NCBI GenBank assembly: GCA_949152475.1
Contig: OX424556.1
Span: forward strand, 58,548,451-58,612,450
Origin: Terebella lapidaria
Taxonomy: Eukaryota > Annelida > Polychaeta > Terebellida > Terebellidae
Reading direction: 5' to 3'
Length of the DNA: 64,000 nt
A program made the position numbers and the translations under genes. Of the stretch, positions 24,101 through 36,061 are shown one piece after another (within the stretch, counting starts at the first letter, position 1; the number at the start of each line of letters is the position of its first letter). The notes beneath the pieces are model-generated. The model was not told where the DNA came from. It was given only the letters and a program-made list of their open reading frames with translations, and did no database searches.

Positions 24101-24357
24101 TCCTGACAAGCTGGAGAAAGAAAGGCGAAAATCAGACAAACAGTATCCTTGAAGTTCTGGTCAAGATTTACTGTTAGTAGTGCCGACTCTAAACATGACG
24201 ACAATATATTTTAAAGTACAAAATATTTTGCCTTCATTTGTGTGGAACGGTTTCTGATGCATTCAGCATATTCAATGTGATTTTTGGAAGCAGCAGCTTT
24301 TGTTGTTTTCTTTGACCTTCTCTCAGCAGTAGCCAAAAGAAGTCCAAGCACCAATGA
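174..24357 (+). CDS. THOC2: THO complex subunit 2 (C-terminal three quarters, 29 exons)
   Basis: THOC2 is the large scaffold of the nuclear THO/TREX complex, which couples transcription to mRNA export and limits R-loops. Exons read from the sequence: 174-346, 1028-1226, 1396-1556, 2563-2664, 3335-3419, 4373-4466, 5108-5188, 5419-5515, 5876-5993, 6169-6354, 6614-6778, 9821-9987, 10149-10275, 10364-10505, 10674-10834, 10949-11077, 11188-11322, 11456-11524, 11717-11832, 11935-11998, 12083-12197, 12399-12522, 12625-13076, 13196-13224, 20288-20356, 23696-23765, 23874-23962, 24096-24142, 24327-24357. All junction phases agree and sum to 1199 codons including TGA. Family landmarks in order: NQKLGL, DWQHA-like [122 protein letters not shown]. 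The C-terminal third is a K/R/E-rich disordered tail. Exon 10 may use a GC donor, and exon 25 has two donors. Confidence 0.95.
347..925 (+). repeat. 32-nt minisatellite at the 5' splice site of THOC2 intron 1
   Basis: About 18-19 tandem copies with a strict 32-nt period. GTAAG starts at 347, 379, 411, 443, 475, 507 and onwards. The unit equals the last 26 nt of the preceding exon plus the first 6 nt of the intron, so each copy recreates an exon/donor junction of the form CTACCTCAC|GTAAGC. The coding exon end (321-346) is itself the first copy. About two thirds of the copies keep GTAAG; others have decayed to CTTAAG, GTTAG or ATAAG. Reading past the first donor meets an in-frame TAA at 348-350. 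Confidence 0.95.
926..1027 (+). other. Remainder of THOC2 intron 1
   Basis: Unique sequence between the minisatellite and the exon 2 acceptor TTGCAG ending at 1027. No gene or other signal was seen. Confidence 0.6.
4467..5107 (+). other. U12-type (minor spliceosome) intron in THOC2
   Basis: The donor reads GTATCCTTAC, a full match to the U12 5' splice-site consensus GTATCCTT and unlike the GTAAGT/GTGAGT donors of most neighbouring introns. A branch-site-like CTTGAC lies at 5091-5096, with its A 12 nt before the 3' AG. The long polypyrimidine tract expected of a U2 intron is weak. Splicing here (phase 1) gives the conserved junction [14 protein letters not shown]. From memory, vertebrate THOC2 also has minor introns; this was not checked. 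Confidence 0.85.
6169..6354 (+). CDS. THOC2: THOC2 exon 10 with probable GC donor
   Basis: Encodes [14 protein letters not shown] through KLYDQ. The family continues directly into CxDTLVQF, which is the start of the next exon (6614), so the exon should end after CAG at 6354. The intron would then start GCCAGT, a non-canonical GC donor. The only phase-compatible GT nearby is at 6382 (AAA|GTAGCC), which would add nine residues absent from the vertebrate protein. RNA junction reads would decide. Confidence 0.75.
6779..9668 (+). repeat. Large 32-nt minisatellite at the 5' splice site of THOC2 intron 11
   Basis: About 90 tandem copies of a 32-nt unit (a few 31-nt variants) start exactly at the exon 11/intron 11 boundary. 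The last ~21 nt of the coding exon, ending ACCAATATACAG, are the first copy. Each unit contains a CAG|GTGCTGTATTC junction, so the array holds dozens of copies of the real 5' splice site; a minority are mutated to CAGTTG, CACGTG or CATGTG. Units differ by ACCA/ACAA, ACTGACA/ACTGCCA/ACTGTCA and CAATATA variants. Most + strand frames are open for long distances because the unit has few stops. These frames are not interpreted as protein. Confidence 0.95.
9669..9820 (+). other. Remainder of THOC2 intron 11
   Basis: Unique intronic sequence ending in TTTTTTCATGCAG at 9820, the acceptor of exon 12. No other feature was seen. Confidence 0.6.
12625..13076 (+). CDS. THOC2: THOC2 exon 23, highly charged C-terminal tail
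   Basis: The largest exon in the window (452 nt) codes an almost unbroken K/E/R/D-rich stretch with EERK, KEEK and RREREY motifs, then a P/S-rich end. It matches the lysine- and glutamate-rich disordered C-terminal domain of metazoan THOC2, which in the family contributes to RNA and chromatin binding. Acceptor TTTAACAG at 12624; donor GTAGTT at 13077. The short exon 24 (13196-13224) continues with IKRRKLE, resembling the vertebrate KRRK segment. Confidence 0.9.
13225..14101 (+). other. Start of the 7-kb THOC2 intron 24
   Basis: AT-rich unique intron sequence after donor GTTAGT. I saw no exon, RNA gene or repeat longer than a few bases. Short open frames on both strands look random. Confidence 0.6.
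14102..16038 (+). repeat. 84-bp minisatellite in THOC2 intron 24
   Basis: About 23 tandem copies of an 84-bp unit containing CAAGACACCAGAGCTGGAGG and GTCTATTCTCTCCAGAAAG. Because 84 is a multiple of three and the unit lacks stops in one frame per strand, more than 600 codons are open on both strands; this is a property of the repeat and not evidence for protein. In the 5' half, GTGTAGCAC and GTTTGGCAC versions alternate, giving a 168-bp dimer structure. A 1-nt deletion near 15915 shifts the last copies. Confidence 0.92.
16160..16520 (+). repeat. Degenerate short tandem repeat
   Basis: The motifs GACTCAAACCATCCAGAGAAG and AATGACCC recur irregularly (for example near 16240, 16310, 16385, 16425 and 16450), indicating an old, decayed tandem array between the two large minisatellites. 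The flanking 16521-17024 shows no gene. Confidence 0.5.
17025..19360 (+). repeat. 35-bp minisatellite in THOC2 intron 24
   Basis: About 65 copies of a 35-bp unit: AAGTCAATAGACTCCAGATG followed by TCACAACAGATCCAC, with frequent TCACAA/TCGCAA/TCTCAA variants and occasional shortened units in which AAGTCAATAGACT follows directly. Some blocks of several units recur almost identically (for example around 18600-18720 and 18780-18900), showing multi-unit duplication. It lies entirely inside the intron and has no conserved reading frame. Confidence 0.92.
19361..20287 (+). other. 3' part of THOC2 intron 24
   Basis: Unique sequence ending in a long pyrimidine-rich tract and TCTCAACAG before exon 25. 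A 74-codon open frame at 19742-19966 followed by GTAC was considered as an alternative exon but matches nothing recognisable in THOC2. Confidence 0.5.
20522..23640 (+). repeat. Hairpin-ended repeat element with a 147-bp tandem core in THOC2 intron 25
   Basis: The 5' end is a perfect 10-bp hairpin (AAGGCATTTC GGCA GAAATGCCTT, 20522-20545) followed by a T-tract. The 3' end has a matching ATGCCT-CCA-AGGCAT hairpin near 23619-23633. Between about 21250 and 23580 lie about 16 copies of a 147-bp unit containing GTGCGTCGTAGAGCGAAACG and GACAAACATGTCTAAGGGG. The unit carries TTTGACCTTGACC, which includes a TCAAGGTCA nuclear-receptor site on the - strand. A six-unit block is duplicated with an 883-bp offset, sharing private variants (for example 21861 with 22744, 22111 with 22994). 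No transposase is visible, so it is presumably non-autonomous. Confidence 0.85.
24143..24326 (+). other. U12-type intron before the last THOC2 exon
   Basis: The donor reads GTATCCTTGA, matching the U12 consensus. TTCTTTGACC at 24308-24317 is one mismatch from the U12 branch-site consensus TTCCTTRACY, and its A is 11 nt before the 3' AG (24326). Splicing in phase 2 joins ...SDKH to [13 protein letters not shown], resembling the end of the vertebrate protein. Confidence 0.85.
24327..24357 (+). CDS. THOC2: Last THOC2 coding exon
   Basis: A 31-nt terminal coding exon that completes the split His codon and encodes SSQKKSKHQ before TGA at 24355-24357. It was chosen over reading on from exon 28, which would end YP-stop, because the U12-type splice signals are strong and the basic C-terminus is conserved. 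Confidence 0.8.
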
Positions 24358-25260
24358 TCATGGGGAATCTGACCAAAAGTTCAGCTGATCTGAACCAAGA
24401 TTCACAGTAGAGTGGTGTTGTTTCCACGTCATATTTGTGTACAGAAAAATGGCAATAGTAATATAACCTTCCAGACAATGTCAAGAATTTCCTGGGCAAA
24501 TTTTCAGCTTAATACATTTATGTCAAATAATGTGATTCATGAAGCATGCAACGATTCCTAGCCAACCAGATCATTACAATTATAAATTCTCTTAGGCAGT
24601 TATTAAGCCTTTATTAATTTGTATGCATGGTCCACAGAGATGTCATGTGTATTGTCATGATTTGATGAGAAATTACTCGTCAATGTACTGAACAAACTGA
24701 AATGTTCACTGAACAAGCAATAATTATTTTGCTGACTTTGGAGAACCGTTTGAACAATCCAGAGTGATTGAGTAAGTTTTATATCAGATCTGATGAACAT
24801 CAACATTCAAAATAGAAATTGCTTCTACCTATGTTATTTTGTTGTATGTGTAGTATACACTGAAGGTATCAAGCTACTGGTGTATGTGCTACCAAAGTGC
24901 CCACCATATGTCAATGTAATAGTCATATTGTACCTTGAGTTCTGTTCAAATTGCTTCGTATACATGTAGAAAAAAATGACAAATTCTGTGACGGAAGTCC
25001 AGTTTGTTTTGTATTTCATACGGTCGTATTTCTTCACATGGATTAGACATATGATATATTTATGATGTAGGAAAGGATCTCAGAAGGAGTCACTGCATTT
25101 GTATCTTTCCGTGGCAGATTTGTGAATTCCGAAACATTTGTCAAGAACTATGTGTGTGTAAATAAATACATCTGTTATATATGTAATGAGTTTCTGAGAA
25201 AGAATGGAGGCTTTGTGGATATAAAGAGCATAAAGTATATTTAATAAAACATAATGTCCT
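24358..25260 (+). other. THOC2 3' UTR and polyadenylation signals
   Basis: AT-rich, no open frame of note. AATAAA occurs at 25161-25166 and again at 25243-25248 (TTTAATAAAAC), the latter the probable main polyadenylation signal. Confidence 0.65.
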
Positions 25261-25875
25261 GATTTGTTTGTTGTTTTCCATTGATAATGTGTTGTGAAAT
25301 GTATTTCTCTGGAATATGGTTTATCAGTTTTCTGGTGTTATCAAATTGCTTAAAAATAATAATTTCAAGGGTCCCTTCTGCTTACCAACACACAGTTACC
25401 GTTACTGGTTATCTTGCAGCAAGGTGACTAATGTTACTAAAAGTCAAGTACAAGGGCACAAGTCCTGGAGAACTGTTGCGCTGTAATGACCTACATGTTA
25501 TATCGACAACCAAGTTAGAGTTGGACAAACCTACAATGAATCATATGCAGAAGTTCGAAGGATTGACCTAGGGATCTCCTAAGGAAAACATCAACTTGTA
25601 ATGTGGAACTCTGGGTGATCTGAGATCAAGACTCCCAATGCATACCTCCACATATATGCTGTTCACAGCACAAAACAAGATCTAATTGTCAAAAAGTTTG
25701 TCTCCAAAACCAATTGACACATCAAGGGGCTCCCCCACCTTTCCTCTGAATTAAGAGCAAAAATATATTGAGCACAGTTAGCTAACAATATCAAGATATG
25801 ACATCCTGCGCTTCAACAATAATATCATCCCAAGTAGGTACCAGGTAATTTTCCTGTGAATTCAAAGATGAATTT
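25261..25875. other. Intergenic, no feature seen
   Basis: Unique AT-rich sequence between the THOC2 poly(A) site and the next repeat. No gene, RNA or repeat was recognised. Confidence 0.6.
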
Positions 25876-25879
25876 TTAG

Positions 25880-27230
25880 GTTACCGAACCTTTGGTCCGA
25901 TAACCTATTGGCATGTGGTTGCGTCCGTCGTCCGTCTACATTTTTATCTTGTCGAATCTTTCTGAAATTTTGAACAAAAATACCTAAAAATATTTCAAGA
26001 GGGAGGTATTTTTTAGTTTTTTAATTTTCGCAATTTTTTCAAAATGGCGGCAATTCCTGACGAAAAATGGCCAATTTTGGACTTTGACGGTCGTATTCTC
26101 AAAATCTGTTCAGTAACTTTTTTTTCTTATTCATGCATAACACTCCTTATATATGCCCCTGTGACATGTATAAGTTTCGTTATAAGTTTCCTTGAATCGT
26201 TCGAAGTGGGTCATTTTAGCCCAAACTCGGCCCAAATGGGACTCTCCCATGTTAAATTCTCCTATGCTTTATAATGGGACACATGATGCTTAATATCTTA
26301 CTTAATATTGAGATTAGAGACTAGAAATCAATTGTGGACATATAGTAAATGATATATGCTAAATATTCTCGTGACCTTGAATTTGACCTTTGACCTCATT
26401 TTCAAGGTCACAGGACAAAATGGCTAGTATCTCGCTTATTATCGACTTTACAGCTTAGGAATCAATTGTGAACATACTAGTATAGGAAATTATATATTCT
26501 GAATATTGTTATGACCTTGAAGTTGACCTTTGACCTAATTTTCAAGGTCACAGGACAAAATGGCCAATATCTCGCTTATTATCGACTTTACAGATTAGGA
26601 ATCAATTATGAACATATAGGAAAATATATATACAGATTATTCTAATGACCTTGAATTTGACCTTTGACCTAAATTTCAAGGTCACAGGACAAAATGGCTA
26701 ATATCTCACTTATTATCGAATTTACAGCTTGGGAATCAATTGTGAACATATAAAAAATGATATATGCGGAATATTGCCATGACCTTGAATTCGACCTTTG
26801 ACCTCATTTTCAAGGTCAAAGGACTGAATGGCTAATATCTTGCTCCTCTTTTTACTTTATAGCTTGGGAACCAATTGTGCAGCTTAGGAATCCATAGTGA
26901 ACATATACATGATATAGGAAATGATATATGCTGAATATTCTCATGATTTAGAACTTGACCTTTGACCTCATTTTCAAGATCAGAGAACAAAATGGCTAAT
27001 ATCTCGCTTATAATCGACTTTACAGCTTAGGAATCAATTGCGAACATGGAGGAAATGATATGCTGAATATTCTGATGACCTTGAACTTGACCTTTGACCT
27101 CATTTTCAAGGTCAGATCAAAAAATGGCCAATATCTCACTTAACAGTTTAGAAATCGAGTGTGGACATACTAGAAATGATATATGCTGAATATACTCGTG
27201 ACCTTGAATTGACTAATGACTAATGACATA
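25880..27230 (+). repeat. Degenerate ~150-bp tandem repeat with nuclear-receptor-like sites
   Basis: Starts with an inverted GGTTACCGAACC / CCGATAACC segment. From about 26280 it holds six or more degenerate units with the order TGACCTTGA, TTGACCTTTGACCT, TTTTCAAGGTCACAGGAC, AAAATGGCTAATATCTCGCT, then an AT-rich tail. TGACCTTTGACCT is the reverse complement of a perfect AGGTCA DR1, and TCAAGGTCA is an ERR/SF-1-type site. No coding capacity; it resembles a non-autonomous invertebrate repeat. Confidence 0.8.
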
Positions 27231-27349
27231 TATGAAAAATATGAAGGTTTCAGCAAAGATGATATATTGAATAGATAGAGGGAAAATCTAAGTATGATGA
27301 TGTAAATACTATAAGTAGGTACAATAGATCTACAGGCTTCCACCAATTT

Positions 27350-29350
27350 CAGGGCGAAAATGTTCGGGGCTATTATGCTCAGTCCATACTTAGTCTCCAG
27401 ACCACATATCAGTCCACTCTCAAACCTGGTAGCTGCTGGCATCCCGTCACCTGGTAGCTGTTGGCCCTCGTCCAAACACGGGAAGGACCGCACCACAATC
27501 TTGCAAGTTGTGGTTGACAAGGAGGCGCAGCCCAACTCGTAAGTGGTGATCAAGGGAAGGATTCAAGCTCAACCAGAGGGGACAGATGGCGCCTTGGTAA
27601 CAAAGCCATGAGACAGGAACGCCTCTTACAAGTTGGACACAGCTTGTCCTTGATTCTAGGAGGTCGGGTGTGGGTATGGCTGCTCAACCCGGGACCCTAC
27701 CCGCAAATCGTAGTGAATGGGAGGGTGGTCACCCAGACTGAAACCGTAAAAGGAGTGTGTGTTGAATCCAGGCCAGCAGAGCCACGAGACCCACACCTGC
27801 ATGAAGCTGGCCATATTGTGGTCACTTTGGTGGGGGGAAGCCCGTACCCGGGGACTGTACCATCAGAATCACCCGTATATCATCAGCTGTCCATGAAAGG
27901 AGCTGAGGAAATTTTGATCGAGGAGCAGAGGAGGGCACTCCAAAACACCGTATGTAGGTACAAGGATATCTTAATGGAGCTGGGTGAGATGCTTGGCAGG
28001 ACATCTCGGGTGCAGCACAAAGTTGTTACTGGAGATTCGCCGCCAATCAAGCAGCCTCTGAGGAGAGCTCCTCTCTGACACCAGTGAGAGCCCATGGTGT
28101 TCACCAATAGTTCTAGTCTGGAAGAAAAACGGGACAGTACGTTTTTGCATAGACTGCTGGAAGTTGAAAAAGGTTACCTGGGCAGACACCTATCCATTGC
28201 CCCGGATGACATTTAACACACTCACTGGAAGCAAGTACTTCTCAACTTTAAACTTGGCCAGTGGATACTGGCATGTTGCCATGGACCTCCAGGAAAGGGT
28301 GAAGACGGCTTTTGCCACAAGGTCCTGTATAAATGCCTGTATTGATTCAATGTGATGCCGTTCGGGTTGTCGACAGCACCGGCGACCTTCGAGAGGTTAG
28401 AAGTGGCAATGAGGGGCATCCAGTGGGCACATTGGTGATCAGTGAGACTGAAACCAACAAAATGTAAACTGTTCAGGGAGGAGATGGCCTTCCTGGAACA
28501 TGTCGCGTCAGAAGAAGGCGTCAGGTGCAATCCCAGGAAGATAGAAGGGGTGAACAAAATAACAATGTATAGAGATACCAAGTACCGGCCTCGCTGACAG
28601 ACTTGAGGGCTTATTTGGGGTTCACAGGATACTATCGTCGCTTTTATCCAGAACTACGCAGCAAGGGCGGCGCCCTTGTCACAGCTGCTGAGAAAAGAAA
28701 CTATTTTCTGCTGGGGGCCAAAACAATAGGGGGCATTTGAGGTTCTGAGAGATAAGCTTACCGAGGTCCAAGGATCCTTTCATGATTTACCAGGAGAGGG
28801 CCCAGCCGTTCATCCTAGACATGGATGCTAGCCTCTATAGTATCGAGGACATACTCTCCGAGATCCAGGAGGGAAAGGAGGTCATTGCATACACCAGAAG
28901 ACATGGTCAGAAGACAACGTCATATCGGCCAGCAGAGCGATGGACTGGTGGAGCAGGCGAACTGGTGCATTATTGCTATGCTCACTTCATTTGTGCATGA
29001 CCAGCAAGACGGCTGGGATAATTGGCTCCCTTTTATGACGACAGCCTACAGGGTGTCGGTGCATGAGTCCACAGGACGTACACCCAATGTGATGCTGTTC
29101 GGCAGAGAAAACACACACTCTTTACAGTTGATGGTGGGACCAAGGGAGACGGAGAGCCCAGAATGCCAACAGGAGCACGTTGAATGGGTACGAACTGCAC
29201 TGCAGGGGACCCATGTAAAGGCTAGTCATAGACTACAGACAGCAGCATGTCATCAGAACAGAAACTATGACAAAAATGTGAAATCTCAGAGAGTACTGGA
29301 GGAAAATATTAAAGCCAAGTCGGACAGGGCCGTATCTCGTTGTTGGGGCC
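27350..29350 (+). pseudogene. Decayed Ty3/Gypsy-like pol relic
   Basis: Recognisable in different frames: a region upstream of RT with a GDSPPIKQ-like motif (27608-28078); RT pieces containing DTYPLPRM, YFSTLNLASGYWHVAMD and MPFGLSTAPATFERL (28080-28440); an RNase H-side segment LRAYLGFTGYYRRFYPE (~28600) and FILDMDASL (~28810); then, after an internal deletion, integrase C-terminal pieces (SYRP..DGLVEQANW, WLPFMTTAYRVSVHESTGR, ~28920-29120). The RT catalytic Y-x-D-D and the integrase zinc finger and first catalytic residues are missing. Many stops and frameshifts make it non-functional. Confidence 0.85.
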
Positions 29351-31930
29351 CAAAATGAACCAGTGATGGACATACAGAGGAGTCCACACGCGGAGTCATG
29401 ATTACAGGACCAGACACTACATCGGATGAGGAAATGTCAGAAGAGGAGGAAGAAATTGCCTTAGATACAGAGGACACACCGGCGAGTGAAAAGCAAGGTC
29501 ATAGGAACAACCAGGGAGATAACCAAGACGCGACAGACATACTCCAAGGAGACTAATATGTGGAGGGACAGAATTAGTGAAATCAAGGGATTTGGAGAGA
29601 GCCAAGGTTCTGGGAGGAGCAAAATGGCGGAGCATCTTTGCTGAGGGTAAACAAAAGTGTTTACAGAAGGTTGGAAGCTGAGGAGACCCGAGGACAAGAA
29701 GTAACTTTGAGCCAAAGTCAGGCAGGAGTGGCTCCATGGCGGAGTCGCGGAGTTGTGAAATCAGTGGTTCTGGTTCGAAGTCGGGTAGCTCCACATCAGA
29801 GTCAGATGACTCTGCTTCAGAGTCAAGTGACTCCATGGCAGAGTCACGGAGTTGCTGACTCAGTGACTCCATGTTGAAGTTGGGTGATTCCGCATCAGTG
29901 TCTAGGAGTGGAGGTGAAAACGAGGCAGCCTAATGTGTTAGCTGGTTACTGGAGGCGGCAGTCAGCAGTTGGAATTCAGACATTGCAGAGGGTGGATGCA
30001 CAGAGAGATCGACTTCATGAGGTGGTAGCGTGACTGACTAAGCAAGTTGGCGAAACAAAATTTCTACAAGAGTGAAGCTGAAGAAGTGGAGGGAGATTGT
30101 TACTGATGAAGAGACAGCCTGAACAAGATGAGAGAAGCAAGAGCGAAACCCCCAGCGACCCGAGGAAGATCAGGCAGAACCAATCAGGAGGTACTGAGAA
30201 CGTAGAACTGGAGGAACAGGAATTGCGGGACGTCCGAAGGCCATAACTAATGAAGAGAAAGGCCGACAACGTAGCCCTGGGGTACAGCTCAAAGTGGACA
30301 AAGCTATCAAGCATAGCCGCACGGGCAGGGTTATGGTGGATGTTGGCGTGGAACATGAAGGAGACACAATAAAAGGCGATGCAACAGCATTCCACCAAGT
30401 ATGCCGGGGAACAGGGCAGAGTGGGGCCCAAATCCATGCCAAGGGAAACGGTTTACTCCCAGGCTGGAAACCCCGTGTCTGAGGAATGTTCTGATGAAGA
30501 TGTCTTTATGACTAGTTCGGATTGGATGGGGACACCTGGCTTCGGTGGAGAGGAAGATTGGGAAGAAGACCTGTCTGACAACCTCGATGGGTGCGGGCCA
30601 GTGAAGCTACGGGGGTCCTGGAAGTCTGGGATGACCCAGAAGACACACCAAGAGCGTCCACCTTGGTTGCAGAGAGTGATTCAACTGTGGTATTCGCATG
30701 CCCCTTTGCGGGTGCTTATGCCTTCTGTGCCAGGTTCTCTGGCCCAGAGACTGCCACCTCCTTTGGGGGTACCGAGCCGGACAACACCATTACGTACAGA
30801 TGAGGGAAGACCTGAGTGGTACAAAGAGGAATTCGACGATACAGATTTCCAGACAACAAAGGCGCCTATGATACAACAGCTCACAGGGGGCCATAGAAAA
30901 TACTGAGCGACCAGGAACTCGTTGAACCCAGGACTCCAGCGGCAGCGACGAGAATGGGAAGTGATCCTCATGAAGCTACGTCGGCGATAGCTGCCGGTAT
31001 CAGAAAGTACTCCTGGGAGTACACTCTGGCGAAGTTGGACGGTGAGAAATATGATATATATACTTCATCAAGACTGGTGGAGAAACCATGGAACACTACG
31101 GCGCCAGTGAGACGGGAGACTCGGATGGTTTATCTGTGGGACCACGGACCCTTGGCCGCCTTGGTCGGCTCACGGCGTTCCAGGTCAGTACCGCTGGCGT
31201 CGTGATCAGTGGTCCAAATGGTAGCAATTGCTAGGGAACAGGCTGATGGGAGACGGGAATCCCAGATCACAGTGACTGTGACAGCATCCACAGGGTGATT
31301 GATTTGAGGTCAGTCCGACTCATTCCACTACTGGGACTATACTCGCAGAAAATGGCCATCGGGGACGGGAGGGTGGTCGACCTAGAGTGTCCGAAGTACT
31401 CACGGGGGTTCGCGTACCCCCAGGGCCGAGCCAGCAAAGGAAGGCACTGGGACAGAGGGCGCTGGACCCAGCAGACATTAGTCTGGATGAATTACGACGG
31501 GATATGGGGGTATTGGAGGTACCAGCAGAGCTGATTTACCATGGGGAAAACGGATTTGTGGAGCTTCCTATGATGAGCAGCAGAATGCAGCTCTACAATT
31601 TTGTGCATGGGCCTCTCTATGCCCAGCGCCAGACCATCGACGATGCGTGGAGAGACGCTGCTATGGAAGTGGAGCAAAGGGTAAAAGAACGGGCCAGTCT
31701 ATGGTAAGATACCTTGTAGCAGGCGCGAAAATCGCTCATCCAGGGACGGGAGCAGCAGTGTCAGACTCCAGATGTGGGCCCAAGAACGGGATAGGGCGCA
31801 GTAGGAAGAGATGCGCCGCCAGGTCCAGGCCACTGAGGATATGAGAGCTCAACTGGTGGAGGCACGGAGAAAAGCAGCTGGATCGAAGAAAACGCCTAGT
31901 TCATGCATCAATTCTGTTCATCAACTACAG
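29351..31930 (+). mobile_element. Degenerate region downstream of the Gypsy-like relic
   Basis: Short open frames with element-like composition continue, for example an acidic stretch EEDWEEDLSDN at about 30550 and a run to PLYAQRQTIDDAWRDAAMEV at 31387-31707. None is recognisable as a known protein. This is probably the rest of the same decayed element or a nested one. No LTR pair was identified. Confidence 0.4.
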
Positions 31931-31964
31931 GTGTTGTTGGTTTTTTTTGCTCCATCAGGTGCTC

Positions 31965-32160
31965 TTTATTTCTAAGAAGCCTTTATTGGGTGACTTTCGG
32001 AATTCTCGCTGTGGACTGACATGTCTGAGGGTATTGGGAATGAACTTTGTCTTAAAAGTTATAAGGGTCATCTTCGGATTTGATCTAATTTTGTGTTGAG
32101 TCAGTTGATTATGTTTTACACGGAAATGCTTCTGAGGCATTTTTAGGCCTTGACATTTCA
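31965..32160 (+). repeat. End fragment of the hairpin-ended element family
   Basis: The sequence GACATGTCTGAGGGTATT, then TGAACTTTGTC, then CGGAAATGCTTCTGAGGCAT followed by TTTTAGGCCTTGAC parallels the 3' end of the element in THOC2 intron 25 (23510-23645). This shows the element is dispersed and not specific to THOC2. Confidence 0.65.
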
Positions 32161-32693
32161 GTTTTGTTTTGTGTGTGATGTTCTGTAAATAATCATTGGT
32201 GAACATACGCGTATTTGTAGTTGTTCTCAATTCATGATTGGATTAATATATATGTCGGGTGTCTTTAGCTTGCATATTATTACACGATTAAAATACTACC
32301 TCTAAGTGCTATCATGAGAGGCAGCCCTGAACTCCCCAGTTTACAACTTAGCCCTTTATATCTTCACTGCCTACTGAATCAGGCCTCCTCACAATTCAAT
32401 ATCCAATGATTAAATTCATAGTTTCATGATTGGAACAGGTCTATTTTATCATAATTTTATTATCAAAAGAACTGAAACTCCCAATTTTGATAAACACGTG
32501 CTGAAATCTCATGAGTTAGTTCAGCATAGAAACATTGGTTGACACATATCATGAGAACGACTGGATTTTGCTACTAGGCCCCTATATATTTCTAATTTAA
32601 GATGTGTGTCTGTTTATATGTGTAGGAAAGAACATCCACGCACATAGAAACAGGATTGGAAATAATTGCGTTTATTTGAGTGTGTGATTTACC
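32161..32693 (+). other. Upstream region of ChE-like gene 1
   Basis: AT-rich, no coding sequence seen. It presumably holds the promoter and 5' UTR of the gene starting at 32694. I saw no convincing TATA box. Confidence 0.4.
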
Positions 32694-35606
<2,913 letters not shown>

Positions 35607-35820
35607 AGCATCGTGTGTTAATTTTGTGGCAATATAATTATACCTGATTACTTCTTTGTACCTCGTTCACATTCACAAGAAAACAATTATTTACTTCAGA
35701 GGCACAGAAAACGAAAAAAATTATTACTTTGGAATTCTGATCATCCTGCACCATTTTTCGGTGGCTAGAGGTGGAAGTTTCTGAGATATACCAGTACTTT
35801 TATCAATTGGTGATATATAA

Positions 35821-36061
35821 TTGTAATAATTGCAATTGAAGAAGCACATCATTTAAATCTTGCCGTCAGAAGCCGTTATAACGCGTTCTTTTAATCTCTT
35901 CATAAATCTTAATTGCAATTGAAGATTTGCAAAACTCACTTATCTTCAAAAGCTGTTACAACAAGAATCCCTTCATGAGAAAAGTATTTAAACTCTGAGA
36001 CTTCACATCTACCTATAAATAGAAGGCACTAGAATTAGCATCAACGAAAGATCGAGAAGAA
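35821..36061 (+). promoter_or_regulatory. TATA promoter of PLK4-like copy A
   Basis: TATAAAT at 36014-36020 sits 42 bp before the ATG, implying a very short 5' UTR. Two perfect palindromes AATTGCAATT (35828-35837 and 35911-35920), each followed by GAAGA, lie upstream, and ATTTGCAA follows the second. The TATA box and both palindromes recur before copies B, C and D (TATA at 39695, 43377, 57799), so the promoter was duplicated with the gene. Confidence 0.65.
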
